Assembly: GCA_964603125.1 (NCBI GenBank)
Contig: CAZRUA010000028.1
Span: forward strand, 1 to 35,476
Length of the DNA stretch: 35,476 bases
From: CAZRUA01 sp964603125
Lineage (GTDB): Bacteria > Bacteroidota > Bacteroidia > B-17B0 > Aurantibacillaceae
Reading direction: 5' to 3'
Shown here piece by piece: positions 1 to 8,175 of the stretch (positions are counted from its first letter, which is position 1; each line of letters opens with the position of its first letter). Both the position numbers and the translations under genes were made by a program. The notes beneath the pieces were generated by a model. The model had not been told where the DNA came from. It was given only the letters and a program-made list of their open reading frames with translations, and did not search any database.

Positions 1-147
1 TTGCTCAGGATCTTTACTAGTAGCTGATTTTTTACAACGGTGCGATGCTGTTATCATCATACCTTTTGCAATAGCCGGTAAATAAAGACGCTCAGCTATG
101 CTTTGCTCTTTATTTGATACTACTTTACTTCTGTTTGTTAATTGCAT
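1..147 (-). CDS. nuoI: NADH-quinone oxidoreductase subunit I, N-terminal 49 residues (cut by window edge)
   Basis: The reverse strand from 147 reads MQLTNRSKVVSNKEQSIAER and then a segment with YLPAIAKGMMITASHR and, at the window edge, DPEQ. This is the amphipathic N-terminal region that precedes the two 4Fe-4S clusters in NuoI; the cluster cysteines themselves lie outside the window. The gene starts 20 nt after the nuoH stop in the usual nuoH-nuoI order. NuoI carries clusters N6a and N6b and passes electrons toward N2 in NuoB. The call rests on this short N-terminus plus gene order, both of which agree. Confidence 0.88.
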   Translation of the reverse strand, partial: MQLTNRSKVVSNKEQSIAERLYLPAIAKGMMITASHRCKKSATSKDPEQ

Positions 148-167
148 TTTTAGCTTTTTAAAATGAA

Positions 168-1232
168 TTAAAAATTAATGTTTCCTCTTATATACTCTTG
201 AACCACTGTATAAACAAGGTTTAATAATGATAATGGTAATAACACCTTCCACCCTAAATTCATCAATTGATCGTAACGGAAACGTGGTAATGTCCAACGA
301 ACCCACATAAATACGCAAATGAAAATTACAATCTTAGTAAAGTAAACACCAAAACCTATCAATGAAATCCACATTGAACCTTGCTCTAATCCCATTGCTT
401 CATAAACTTCCTTAGCCCAAGGGAAATTGTAGCCTCCGAAATAAAAACCAGCCATAATTGCTGAAGAGATAAACATATTGATGTACTCAGCAAATAAATA
501 TAAACCCAATTTCATAGATGAGTACTCTGTATGGTATCCACCCACTAACTCAGCCTCACACTCAGGTAAGTCAAAAGGAGCACGGTTAGTTTCTGCCAAT
601 GCACAAATAAAGAAAATTAAAAAACCGAACGGTTGCCATACAACATTTGCTATTCCTTCATCCTGACGCGCAATGATTTCACCTACACTTAAACTACCTC
701 CAGCAGAAATTACCAATGCAATAATTGAAATACCCATTGCAATTTCATAGCTAATCATTTGCGATGAAGCACGGATAGCACCTAATAAAGCATACTTATT
801 ATTAGAGGCCCAGCCACCAATCATTATACCATATACACCGATAGATACAACACCTAACAAATAAAGAACACCAATGTTTAAATCCGTTATTTGAAAATCA
901 AAGCTAGTACCGTTATCTAGCATCATTGGTGCAGCCCAAGGAATAACTGTTCCTGTTAAACATGCTGTTAGCATGAATAAACTTGGTCCAAGAATAAATA
1001 AAAATTTATTTGAAACATTAGGAATAATTTCTTCTTTAAAAAACATTTTACCTCCATCGGCTAATGGTTGCAACAAACCACCTGGTCCCGCACGAGAAGG
1101 TCCTTTTCTATCTTGTAAAAATGCTGCGAATTTTCTTTCCCACAATGTAGCGTAAGCTGCAACTCCCAATGAGAGAGCAAACACAGCCACACAAAGTATT
1201 GCTTTAAGAAGCATTGGTGCTAATAATAACAT
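168..1232 (-). CDS. nuoH: NADH-quinone oxidoreductase subunit H (complex I membrane subunit)
   Basis: This 354-aa, strongly hydrophobic protein has about eight membrane segments. NuoH is the membrane subunit that abuts the peripheral arm and helps form the quinone chamber. Family fingerprints are visible: the early WERKFAAFLQDRKGP loop with GPGGLLQPLADG, and the acidic loop AETNRAPFDLPECEAELVGG followed by YHTEYSS, which lies near the quinone site. The length is normal for the family. It begins 10 nt after the nuoG stop, so co-transcription is expected. Nothing is missing, and the start is the ATG that gives the usual short N-terminal helix. Confidence 0.97.
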   Translation of the reverse strand: MLLLAPMLLKAILCVAVFALSLGVAAYATLWERKFAAFLQDRKGPSRAGPGGLLQPLADGGKMFFKEEIIPNVSNKFLFILGPSLFMLTACLTGTVIPWAAPMMLDNGTSFDFQITDLNIGVLYLLGVVSIGVYGIMIGGWASNNKYALLGAIRASSQMISYEIAMGISIIALVISAGGSLSVGEIIARQDEGIANVVWQPFGFLIFFICALAETNRAPFDLPECEAELVGGYHTEYSSMKLGLYLFAEYINMFISSAIMAGFYFGGYNFPWAKEVYEAMGLEQGSMWISLIGFGVYFTKIVIFICVFMWVRWTLPRFRYDQLMNLGWKVLLPLSLLNLVYTVVQEYIRGNINF

Positions 1233-1242
1233 ATATTAATTT

Positions 1243-2226
1243 TTAAGGTCGTTTGTTTAAATCCATAAATCCTAAAGCTTTCTGTTGTTTTAAAACTTGA
1301 AGCTTAGCTACGTTTAATGCGTCATAGTGTCCTTGAGAAATAACTGAATGATGCGATATTGGAGAAGGTCCTTCAATTGTCCAATCACTCACCTTTTTTC
1401 TATCAAAACGGCAAGTATTGCAAATAAACTCTTCTACTTCACCCCACTGATCTTTACGCGCTGTAACACGCAAAACTTCCTCACCTTTCATCCATAAACG
1501 AACTTTACCACTGCACTTGTTACACTTACAATTTGCATCAACAGGTTTTGTAAACCATACACGTTGCTTGAAACGGAATGTTTTATCTGTTAAAGCTCCT
1601 ACTGGACAAACATCAATTACATTTCCTGAGAAATCGTTTTCAATTGCTTGCTCAATGTATGTAGAAATTTCTGCAGCATCACCACGGTGAATAACACCAT
1701 GAACACGGCCATCTGTAATTTGCTCACAAGTTTTAACACAACGGTAGCAAAGAATACAACGTGTCATGTGCAACTTAATTTTTGTACCAATATCAATTGG
1801 ATCAAATTCGCGGCGCTTAAACTCATAACGAGTTTTTGCTGAACCATGTCCATATCCTAAATCTTGTAAACTACACTCACCTGCTTGGTCGCAAATTGGG
1901 CAATCTAAAGGGTGATTCATTAATAAAAATTCAACCACGCCCTTACGTGCCTCTAAAACATCTTTGTTAATGGTGTTTTCAACCACCATTCCATCCATTA
2001 CCTCAGTACGGCAACTCGCCACTGGCTTAGGCATTGGTGTAGGGTTAGCAGCACTTCCTTGTGTAACTTTAACAATACAGGTGCGGCAATAACCGCCACT
2101 TGTTTTTAATTTGCTGTAGTAGCACATGGTTGGCGGAGCTACCTCTGGGCCAATCATACGCGCAGCTTGAAGAATGGTAGTACCCTTTGGTACATCAATC
2201 TCTATTCCGTCTATCGTTACTTTCAT
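1243..2226 (-). CDS. nuoG: NADH-quinone oxidoreductase subunit G, short form (Fe-S domain only)
   Basis: This 327-aa protein holds only the N-terminal iron-sulfur part of NuoG. A ferredoxin-like domain binds a 2Fe-2S cluster through C35, C47, C50 and C72. A His-Cys motif follows (H105, C109, C112, C118), and then a 4Fe-4S set (C157, C160, C163, C207). A further cysteine group (C233/C235, C238, C269, C272) resembles a remnant of the N7-type site. The molybdopterin-oxidoreductase fold that makes E. coli NuoG about 900 aa is absent, and nuoH begins 10 nt downstream, so this is not a simple frameshift within the window. Short NuoG forms are, to my knowledge, common in Bacteroidota. It passes electrons from NuoF/E toward NuoI. 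It is separated from nuoF by an unrelated gene. Confidence 0.93.
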   Translation of the reverse strand: MKVTIDGIEIDVPKGTTILQAARMIGPEVAPPTMCYYSKLKTSGGYCRTCIVKVTQGSAANPTPMPKPVASCRTEVMDGMVVENTINKDVLEARKGVVEFLLMNHPLDCPICDQAGECSLQDLGYGHGSAKTRYEFKRREFDPIDIGTKIKLHMTRCILCYRCVKTCEQITDGRVHGVIHRGDAAEISTYIEQAIENDFSGNVIDVCPVGALTDKTFRFKQRVWFTKPVDANCKCNKCSGKVRLWMKGEEVLRVTARKDQWGEVEEFICNTCRFDRKKVSDWTIEGPSPISHHSVISQGHYDALNVAKLQVLKQQKALGFMDLNKRP

Positions 2227-2277
2227 AGTAATTTATTTTTTCAATTTAAATCATTCCATTTAAACTGTATTCTTTCT

Positions 2278-3240
2278 TTATTGCAATTTAAAATTAATAG
2301 GTATATTATATTCTACATTAACTGGTTTCCCATTTTGTTTACCTGGCGTCCACTTAGGCATGTTATTTATTACCCTTAAAGCTTCTTTATCACATTCTGG
2401 TGCACCTTTTACTCCTCTCAAAATTCTTGCTTTCGTAACATTTCCTTCCTTATCCACTACAAACCTAACAAAGCATTTTCCTTGGATACCGTTCTCTCTG
2501 GCTGTAGCTGGATACTTTACATTAGAAGCAATGTATTGGTATAAAGCACTTTCTCCCCCAGGAAATTGAGGCATTTCATCAACAATTGACATAACCTCTT
2601 CTCCATTTACCGGAGGCGGTGGAGGCGCAACTTCTTCGTAATCACCTGATCTAGTATCATATGCAATAGTTCCCTTTGTTCCTTCACCAAAACAATTATC
2701 TCTTAAATTCTCTTTTTCCTCTTCATTGATTGAACGAGGAATCTCTAAGCTACTCGAATTATACATATCACTTACACCTACCCTTGCATAAACAGTTTTT
2801 TTACTGATACAAAATCTATAATAAGCTTGCGAATTGAATTTTTTTGTGCCATATGATTTAGCACGCCATGACTTAGACTTTTTTAAACATGAGACTAAGG
2901 CATTTTTCATTCGATCAGAACCACCAGATATAATTTTCACATCAGTAACTTGATTTAATTTGTTGATCGATATTTCTGTTACAATTAATTCTTTATCATA
3001 ATCAACATTGAATATCGAATCTCTAACTTTCAAGTTTGTGATTAAATACTTTTCTAAAGCTTCTGAATTTGGATAAAAACAGGCCTCCACAGTATCTGGT
3101 TTAATTTGCGGCGGCACAAACTTTACTTGTTGTGTTGTCTTTTTTGCAGGCGCAGGTTTTGATTTTGTAGCAGGTTTAGTTTGTCCAAATAAATTTGAAC
3201 AAATTAAAACAAGACTGAATATGTAAAACCCTTTTTTCAA
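2278..3240 (-). CDS. Secreted protein with TonB C-terminal domain, inserted in the nuo operon
   Basis: This 320-aa protein starts with a cleavable-looking signal peptide (about 1-20, ending LFGQ) and a Lys/Pro/Ala-rich linker. The C-terminal part (about 215-320) is a clear TonB C-terminal domain: MPQFPGGESALYQYI, KYPATARENGIQGK, VVDKEGNVTKARILRGV and MPKWTPGKQNGKPVNVEYN. A proline run (206-210) precedes it, as in energy transducers. Residues about 58-145 echo the same pattern in degenerate form (VTEISINKLNQVTDVKIISGG, then KSKSWRAKSYGTKKF), which suggests an internal duplication. There is no ordinary N-terminal membrane anchor, so the protein may be periplasmic rather than an ExbBD-driven TonB. 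It lies 3 nt after nuoF and 51 nt before nuoG, so it is almost certainly in the complex I transcript. Its role is unknown, and a link to complex I is only inferred from position. Confidence 0.82.
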   Translation of the reverse strand: MKKGFYIFSLVLICSNLFGQTKPATKSKPAPAKKTTQQVKFVPPQIKPDTVEACFYPNSEALEKYLITNLKVRDSIFNVDYDKELIVTEISINKLNQVTDVKIISGGSDRMKNALVSCLKKSKSWRAKSYGTKKFNSQAYYRFCISKKTVYARVGVSDMYNSSSLEIPRSINEEEKENLRDNCFGEGTKGTIAYDTRSGDYEEVAPPPPPVNGEEVMSIVDEMPQFPGGESALYQYIASNVKYPATARENGIQGKCFVRFVVDKEGNVTKARILRGVKGAPECDKEALRVINNMPKWTPGKQNGKPVNVEYNIPINFKLQ

Positions 3241-3243
3241 AAT

Positions 3244-4581
3244 TTAGTATGCCAATTTGTGTAAACGATCATAATGAGAAATATCTATAAACTTTTTGTT
3301 CTTAGCAATTTCAATAAACTCATGTTTAAAATGACGAATTGCGGCTGCTACAGGCCAAGCTGCTGCTTCACCCAACGGACAAATTGTTTTACCTTCTATT
3401 TTACTTTGAATATCCCATAACAAATCAACATCACTTTCATTTGCTGTTCCGTTCATAAATTTTTTCAGAATCTTTTCCATCCAACCTGTTCCTTCACGAC
3501 AAGGAGAGCATTGTCCACATGATTCATGGTGATAGAAACGTGCAAACGTAAATAAATTTTTAACTATACTAGTATCTTCATCCATAGCTATAAATCCTCC
3601 TGAACCCAACATTGTTCCTGTTTGGAAGCCCCCATCAGAAAGACTTTCATAAGTCATTAAGCGAGGTTCGCCTTTAGCAGTTTTTAAAATTAATTCGGTT
3701 GGTAAAATAGGAACTGATGAACCACCAGCTACAACTGCTTTTAGTTTTTTTCCATTTCTAATACCACCACAATATTCTTCGCTATAAATAAATTCTTCTA
3801 CTGTAATTCCTAATTCAATTTCGTAAACACCAGGCTTATTCAAGTGTCCAGAAGCTGAAATTAATTTTGTACCTGTTGATTTTCCAACACCAATTTTAGC
3901 ATATTCTTCGCCACCCATCATTACTATTGGGCACACAGCCGCAATTGTTTCAACATTATTTACTACAGTTGGGCAACCCCATAAACCAGCAACAGCTGGG
4001 AATGGTGGCTTAATACGAGGATTACCGCGTTTACCTTCTAATGATTCTAATAAAGCGGTTTCTTCACCGCAAATGTATGCTCCACCACCTACTTGCACAG
4101 ATAAATCTAAAGAATAACCTGTACCTAAAATGTTTTGACCTAACCAACCTGCTTTGTAAGCCTCTTCAATAGCTGTTTCTAAAATACGAGCAACGTAAAA
4201 ATACTCGCCACGTATGTAAATGTATGATTGTTTTGCCCCTAATGCGTATGATGAAGTTATCATTCCTTCAATTAACGCATGAGGAATTTTCTCCATTAAA
4301 TATCTATCCTTAAAAGTTCCTGGCTCAGATTCATCTGCATTACAAACTAAGTAACGCGGAACACCTTCTGGCTTTGCAAGAAAACTCCACTTTAAACCAG
4401 TAGGGAAACCCGCACCACCACGACCACGTAGCCCTGATTTCTTAACTTCATCCGTTACTTGATCAGGAGTCATTGTTTTTAATGCTTTTTCAACTGAAGC
4501 ATAACCACCATGTGCACGATATACATCAAGCGTATGAATTCCTGGTACTTTATCGTTATGTATTAATAATTTACGTCCCAT
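3244..4581 (-). CDS. nuoF: NADH-quinone oxidoreductase subunit F (NADH- and FMN-binding)
   Basis: This 445-aa protein is NuoF, where NADH is oxidised by FMN. The FMN/NADH-binding glycine-rich segment GLRGRGGAGFPTGLKW is at 50-65 and VGGGAYICGEETALLESLEG at about 164-183. The 4Fe-4S cluster N3 ligands are C355, C358 and C361 in ESCGQCSPCREGTGW, plus C401 in TICPLGEAAAWP. The length is normal. It starts 8 nt after the nuoE stop, and its own stop is 3 nt before the TonB-like gene. All catalytic motifs are intact. Confidence 0.98.
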   Translation of the reverse strand: MGRKLLIHNDKVPGIHTLDVYRAHGGYASVEKALKTMTPDQVTDEVKKSGLRGRGGAGFPTGLKWSFLAKPEGVPRYLVCNADESEPGTFKDRYLMEKIPHALIEGMITSSYALGAKQSYIYIRGEYFYVARILETAIEEAYKAGWLGQNILGTGYSLDLSVQVGGGAYICGEETALLESLEGKRGNPRIKPPFPAVAGLWGCPTVVNNVETIAAVCPIVMMGGEEYAKIGVGKSTGTKLISASGHLNKPGVYEIELGITVEEFIYSEEYCGGIRNGKKLKAVVAGGSSVPILPTELILKTAKGEPRLMTYESLSDGGFQTGTMLGSGGFIAMDEDTSIVKNLFTFARFYHHESCGQCSPCREGTGWMEKILKKFMNGTANESDVDLLWDIQSKIEGKTICPLGEAAAWPVAAAIRHFKHEFIEIAKNKKFIDISHYDRLHKLAY

Positions 4582-4589
4582 GTCGCTAA

Positions 4590-5171
4590 CTATAATGTGT
4601 TTTTATAATCTTTATCCGTATAACTTCTAAGCTTTCCTTCTGCTTTGTAATCTCCTAAAATTTTATCTACTTTTTCGTAAGTTAAATTTTCATGATAGCT
4701 TGCACCACATTGTAACATTGGTGCGGTGCCACAAGAACCAAGGCACTCAGCCGTTTTTAGTGTAAACATTCCATCTTTAGTTGTTTCACCAACTTTGATA
4801 TCCAATTTCTTCTCTATATATTTTACAATATCCTCAGCACCATTTAACCAACATGAACTTGTTTGACAAACTTCAAGAACACACTTTCCAACAGGTTTTA
4901 AATTATACATAGTATAAAAAGAAGCTACTTCAAAAACTTCAATTGGTTTAATATGCAAAACCTCAGCAACGTAATCCATAACTTCAGCACTTAACCAACC
5001 TCCAAACTCAGCTTGCGCAACATGCAAAACAGGTAACAAAGCTGATTTTTGTTTCCCGCTAGGATAATTGCTAATAATTTTTTGTACAGTAGCCATAGCT
5101 TCATCACTGAATTTTATTTCAGTTCGCTTTGCTTTATTGAACTCTTGCGTTCCGTGTACTTGTGCTCCCAT
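4590..5171 (-). CDS. nuoE: NADH-quinone oxidoreductase subunit E (2Fe-2S, thioredoxin-like)
   Basis: This 193-aa protein has the helical N-terminal domain (LLPVLHVAQAEFGGWLS) and a thioredoxin-like ferredoxin domain. The 2Fe-2S ligands are C102 and C107 (VCQTSSCWL) and C143 and C147 (ECLGSCGTAP), the C-x4-C...C-x3-C pattern of cluster N1a. NuoE pairs with NuoF in the NADH dehydrogenase module. It starts 27 nt after nuoD and ends 8 nt before nuoF. The length is slightly above the usual 160-180 aa because of an N-terminal extension of about 20 residues and a short C-terminal tail. Confidence 0.97.
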   Translation of the reverse strand: MGAQVHGTQEFNKAKRTEIKFSDEAMATVQKIISNYPSGKQKSALLPVLHVAQAEFGGWLSAEVMDYVAEVLHIKPIEVFEVASFYTMYNLKPVGKCVLEVCQTSSCWLNGAEDIVKYIEKKLDIKVGETTKDGMFTLKTAECLGSCGTAPMLQCGASYHENLTYEKVDKILGDYKAEGKLRSYTDKDYKNTL

Positions 5172-5198
5172 TTATCTAAATATTTTAATTCTAAATTC

Positions 5199-6440
5199 TT
5201 AAGCGTCTAATTCACCTGCAATTACATTCATACTACTCATTGTAATAATTGCATCTGACAACATAATTCCTTTTACCATTTCACTATAAGCTTGATAGTA
5301 AATAAAACATGGACGACGGAAATGCAAACGATAAGGTGTTCTTCCTCCATCACTCACTAAATAAAACCCTAACTCACCATTCCCACCTTCTACCGCATGG
5401 TAAACTTCTCCTTTAGGAATATCTGTTTCTCCCATCACAATTTTAAAGTGATAGATTAAAGCTTCCATATTATTATAAACCTCATGTTTAGGAGGTAAAA
5501 AGAAATCAGGTAAATCAGCATGCATTGAACCCTCTGGCATTTTATCAATTGCTTGTTGAATAATTTTTAGTGATTGCCACATTTCTTCTTGGCGAACCAT
5601 AAAGCGATCATAGGTGTCGCCTTGAGTTCCAACAGGTACAATAAAATCAAAATCTTCGTATGAAGAATATGGATTCATAACACGCACATCATAATCAACA
5701 CCAGCTGCACGTAAGTTTGGTCCGGTGAAACTATATGCTAATGCTCTATCGGCAGATATCGGTCCGCAATTAATTGTACGGTCCATAAATATTTTATTAC
5801 GCTCCAACAAGTTAGAAAACTCTTGTAAAGCCTTAGGGAATTCCTTTAAGAATGATTTAATTTTTGTCCAAGTAACATCATTAAATTCCGAATCAAAACC
5901 TCCAATACGTCCGATATTAGTAGTTAAACGAGCTCCACATATTTCTTCAAAAATTTCGTAAATTTTTTCGCGCCATTGAAAAATATAAAGGAAACCTGTC
6001 ATAGCCCCCGTATCAACACCAATAACGGAGTTACAAATAATATGATCGGCAATACGCGATAATTCCATAATAATAACACGGTGATATTGCGCACGTTTCG
6101 GAATTTCAGCTTTTAATAATTTTTCAACTGTCATGTGCCAACCCATATTATTGATTGGTGACGAGCAGTAATTTAAACGATCGGTAATAGGTGTAATTTG
6201 AGCATAAGGACGGCGCTCAGCAAGCTTTTCAAACGCACGATGTATATAGCCAATGGTTGGCGTTGCTTCATGAATAATTTCACCATCCATTTTTAAGATG
6301 TTTTGGAAAATACCATGTGTAGCAGGATGCGTAGGTCCAAGATTAAGTGTAGAAAACTCATTTCCAGACTCAGCAACCTCAGCATTTATATCAAACGCTG
6401 AACTTACTTTTTCGCTTTTATTTTTATTTCCTTCTTTCAT
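5199..6440 (-). CDS. nuoD: NADH-quinone oxidoreductase subunit D (49-kDa subunit)
   Basis: This 413-aa protein is NuoD, which forms the quinone-binding site together with NuoB. The motif LNLGPTHPATHG at 32-43 contains the loop histidines that contact the quinone. GYIHRAFEKLAERRPY, TDRLNYCSSPINNMGW and the C-terminal GELDA, typical of the hydrogenase-like large subunit family, are also present. It is not fused to NuoC, unlike in E. coli. The first 25 or so residues are a charged, weakly conserved extension (MKEGNKNKSEK), so a later start is possible, but no better methionine precedes the conserved core. Confidence 0.97.
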   Translation of the reverse strand: MKEGNKNKSEKVSSAFDINAEVAESGNEFSTLNLGPTHPATHGIFQNILKMDGEIIHEATPTIGYIHRAFEKLAERRPYAQITPITDRLNYCSSPINNMGWHMTVEKLLKAEIPKRAQYHRVIIMELSRIADHIICNSVIGVDTGAMTGFLYIFQWREKIYEIFEEICGARLTTNIGRIGGFDSEFNDVTWTKIKSFLKEFPKALQEFSNLLERNKIFMDRTINCGPISADRALAYSFTGPNLRAAGVDYDVRVMNPYSSYEDFDFIVPVGTQGDTYDRFMVRQEEMWQSLKIIQQAIDKMPEGSMHADLPDFFLPPKHEVYNNMEALIYHFKIVMGETDIPKGEVYHAVEGGNGELGFYLVSDGGRTPYRLHFRRPCFIYYQAYSEMVKGIMLSDAIITMSSMNVIAGELDA

Positions 6441-6468
6441 TTATAATTCTTTTCAATTGGTAATTTAT

Positions 6469-6969
6469 TTAACGTCCAAATTGTCTATCATCCTTATCAT
6501 CTCTACTTTGATCTTCCAAAGGATACTCTTTTCGTAAAGGGAAAATATCCATTTCATCAACATTTAAAATTCGTTTTAAATTTGGATGCCCTTTAAACTT
6601 AACACCAAAAAAATCATATGTTTCTCTCTCCATCCAATTAGCTGCGGGCCACAAATCAGTTGCTGTAGGTATTTCGGGCTTATTAATATCAAAAAATGTT
6701 TTTACACGTACACGCAAATTCTTTGGCATGTTATGTAAATGATAAATAACACCTAAATGCTTTTCATCAGCTGTTTGAATACCAGTTAAATCCGTTAAGA
6801 AATGAAAATTCAAATCAGCATCATTCTTTAAAAAAGAAAGTACTTCATGAATTTTTTCTTTATGAATCGTAAAAACCGGGAAATCGTATGACAACTCAGA
6901 AGAATCAATAGATCCAGCAATTGTTGTGTTTAATTTTTCAGCTACCTTATTTAATAATTCTTGAGACAT
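6469..6969 (-). CDS. nuoC: NADH-quinone oxidoreductase subunit C (30-kDa subunit)
   Basis: This 166-aa protein is NuoC, the scaffold subunit of the peripheral arm beside NuoD. The 30-kDa-subunit signature is at about 113-152: ERETYDFFGVKFKGHPNLKR followed by FPLRKEYPLE. The N-terminal half (LSFLKNDADLNFHFLTDLTG) matches the small alpha/beta domain of the family. It is encoded separately from nuoD, with a 28-nt gap. A 57-nt A/T-rich spacer with a short direct repeat lies between it and nuoB. Confidence 0.96.
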   Translation of the reverse strand: MSQELLNKVAEKLNTTIAGSIDSSELSYDFPVFTIHKEKIHEVLSFLKNDADLNFHFLTDLTGIQTADEKHLGVIYHLHNMPKNLRVRVKTFFDINKPEIPTATDLWPAANWMERETYDFFGVKFKGHPNLKRILNVDEMDIFPLRKEYPLEDQSRDDKDDRQFGR

Positions 6970-6971
6970 TG

Positions 6972-7003
6972 AAAATTTATAATTAATAATTTAAAATTTA
7001 TAA
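6972..7003. repeat. Short A/T direct repeat in the nuoB-nuoC spacer
   Basis: AAAATTTATAA occurs at 6972-6982 and again at 6993-7003, a period of 21 nt. It fills most of the 57-nt spacer just upstream of the nuoC start. Similar low-complexity words recur in the nuoA-nuoB spacer and in the kmo-tyrS gap. Such A/T words arise easily by chance at this composition. Confidence 0.5.
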
Positions 7004-7026
7004 AGTTTAGTACTTTGAATTTTTAC

Positions 7027-7590
7027 TTATTCGATACCGTAGCTGTTTAGCATTTTCTTGTACTCATCTGAATTACGACGGCGTAAAGATTCATTTTTTG
7101 CTAATTCTTGAATTTTTAATATCCCTTCAATAATTTGTTCAGGGCGAGGTGGACATCCAGGCACATAAACATCAACTGGGATAATTCTATCAATACCTTG
7201 CAAAACGCTGTAAGTATCAAATATACCACCGCTACTTGCGCAAGCACCGACTGATAAAACCCAACGTGGTTCAGCCATTTGCTCATATACTTGACGCAAT
7301 GTGGGTCCCATTTTTTTAGCGATTGTACCCATCACCATTAATAAATCGGCTTGGCGTGGACTAAAACTTAAACGCTCAGAACCAAAACGTGCCAAATCAT
7401 AATTAGATGCCATAGTTGCCATAAACTCAATACCACAGCATGACGTAGCAAAAGGTAATGGCCATAAAGAGTTTGCACGTGCTAATCCAATAACATCTTC
7501 AAGTTTTGATGCAAAAAAACCTGGCCCTTCCAGTCCTTCGGGACTTTTCGCAATCTCAAGTTTCGTACGTTTTGTTAATTCTTTTCCCAT
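7027..7590 (-). CDS. nuoB: NADH-quinone oxidoreductase subunit B (cluster N2)
   Basis: This 187-aa protein is NuoB, which carries the terminal 4Fe-4S cluster N2 that reduces the quinone. The ligands are the adjacent pair C51-C52 in FATSCCGIEFMATM, C117 in SVGACASSGG, and C146 in VPGCPPRPE. PRQADLLMVMGTI is also diagnostic. The length is typical. The 97-nt gap from nuoA contains a 13-bp direct repeat but no clear terminator, so read-through from nuoA is expected. Confidence 0.98.
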   Translation of the reverse strand: MGKELTKRTKLEIAKSPEGLEGPGFFASKLEDVIGLARANSLWPLPFATSCCGIEFMATMASNYDLARFGSERLSFSPRQADLLMVMGTIAKKMGPTLRQVYEQMAEPRWVLSVGACASSGGIFDTYSVLQGIDRIIPVDVYVPGCPPRPEQIIEGILKIQELAKNESLRRRNSDEYKKMLNSYGIE

Positions 7591-7593
7591 TTT

Positions 7594-7627
7594 ATTTAAG
7601 ATTTGAGATTTACAATTTAAGATTTGA
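7594..7627. repeat. 13-bp direct repeat in the nuoA-nuoB spacer
   Basis: ATTTAAGATTTGA is present at 7594-7606 and 7615-7627, identical copies with a 21-nt period, immediately upstream of the nuoB ATG. On the transcribed strand the repeat unit is TCAAATCTTAAAT. Function is unknown; it could be a dispersed intergenic repeat or a chance A/T word. Confidence 0.6.
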
Positions 7628-7687
7628 ACATCATCAACTAAAATCTAATTCAATAATTGCTTTAAACTTTATTCTGAAATATAGATT

Positions 7688-8077
7688 CTACTCTTCGTGT
7701 TTGATGGCTTTTTTAGCCAACATGTAGTAAAAACCTATTAACAATAAGGCTACAAACGAAAACATTTCAATTACTCCAACCATTCCTAATTCGCGAAAAT
7801 TAACAGCCCATGGATACATAAAAATAACTTCCACATCAAACAACACGAAGATGATTGCAACTAAGAAATACTTAATTGAGAATGGTAAACGAGCATTACC
7901 TTGGCTTTCAACACCACACTCAAAACTATCTAACTTAATTTTAGTTTTACGCTTAGGACCTATAAGATGAGTTGCCACCATAGTAGTAACAACAAACCCA
8001 AGGGCAACCATAAACATAATAACAATTGGTAAATACTGACTAGGAGATGTACTTGTTTCTAAAAGAAATGTAGTCAT
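7688..8077 (-). CDS. nuoA: NADH-quinone oxidoreductase subunit A
   Basis: This is NuoA, the small three-helix membrane subunit near the quinone chamber. I place the start at the ATG at 8077, giving 129 aa beginning MTTFLLETSTSPSQYLPIV. A longer frame begins with TTG at 8131 but adds 18 residues that the family lacks. The loop KIKLDSFECGVESQGNARLPFSIKYF carries the conserved DSFECG and the helix start, and FVLFDVEVIFMYPWA follows. It is the first gene of the complex I operon, and a promoter-like element lies about 65 nt upstream of the ATG. Confidence 0.96.
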   Translation of the reverse strand: MTTFLLETSTSPSQYLPIVIMFMVALGFVVTTMVATHLIGPKRKTKIKLDSFECGVESQGNARLPFSIKYFLVAIIFVLFDVEVIFMYPWAVNFRELGMVGVIEMFSFVALLLIGFYYMLAKKAIKHEE

Positions 8078-8141
8078 AAATTTTGTTTTAAATTCGAATG
8101 TAAGAATAGCAATTTTAACGCTAATTCTCAAATTTATGCGA

Positions 8142-8174
8142 CAAAAATATGATTTTCTAGCTTAGAAACACCAA
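8142..8174 (-). promoter_or_regulatory. Predicted promoter of the nuo operon (Bacteroidota type)
   Basis: On the minus strand TATTTTTG (plus coordinates 8142-8149) fits the Bacteroidota -7 consensus TAnnTTTG. A TTG (8172-8174) lies 22 nt further upstream, within the spacing reported for the -33 element. Transcription would start near 8137 and leave a leader of about 60 nt before the nuoA ATG at 8077. The -33 element nearly touches the stop codon of the upstream gene at 8176. Confidence 0.6.
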
Positions 8175-8175
8175 T

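Noticed and set aside
1243..2226. Frameshift or truncation of nuoG
   Set aside because: The frame ends cleanly, nuoH follows after 10 nt, and no molybdopterin-domain fragments appear in any frame nearby, so the short form looks natural.
8078..8131. Longer NuoA start (TTG at 8131)
   Set aside because: The extra 18 residues are not found in NuoA, and the ATG at 8077 gives the normal length and start of the first helix.
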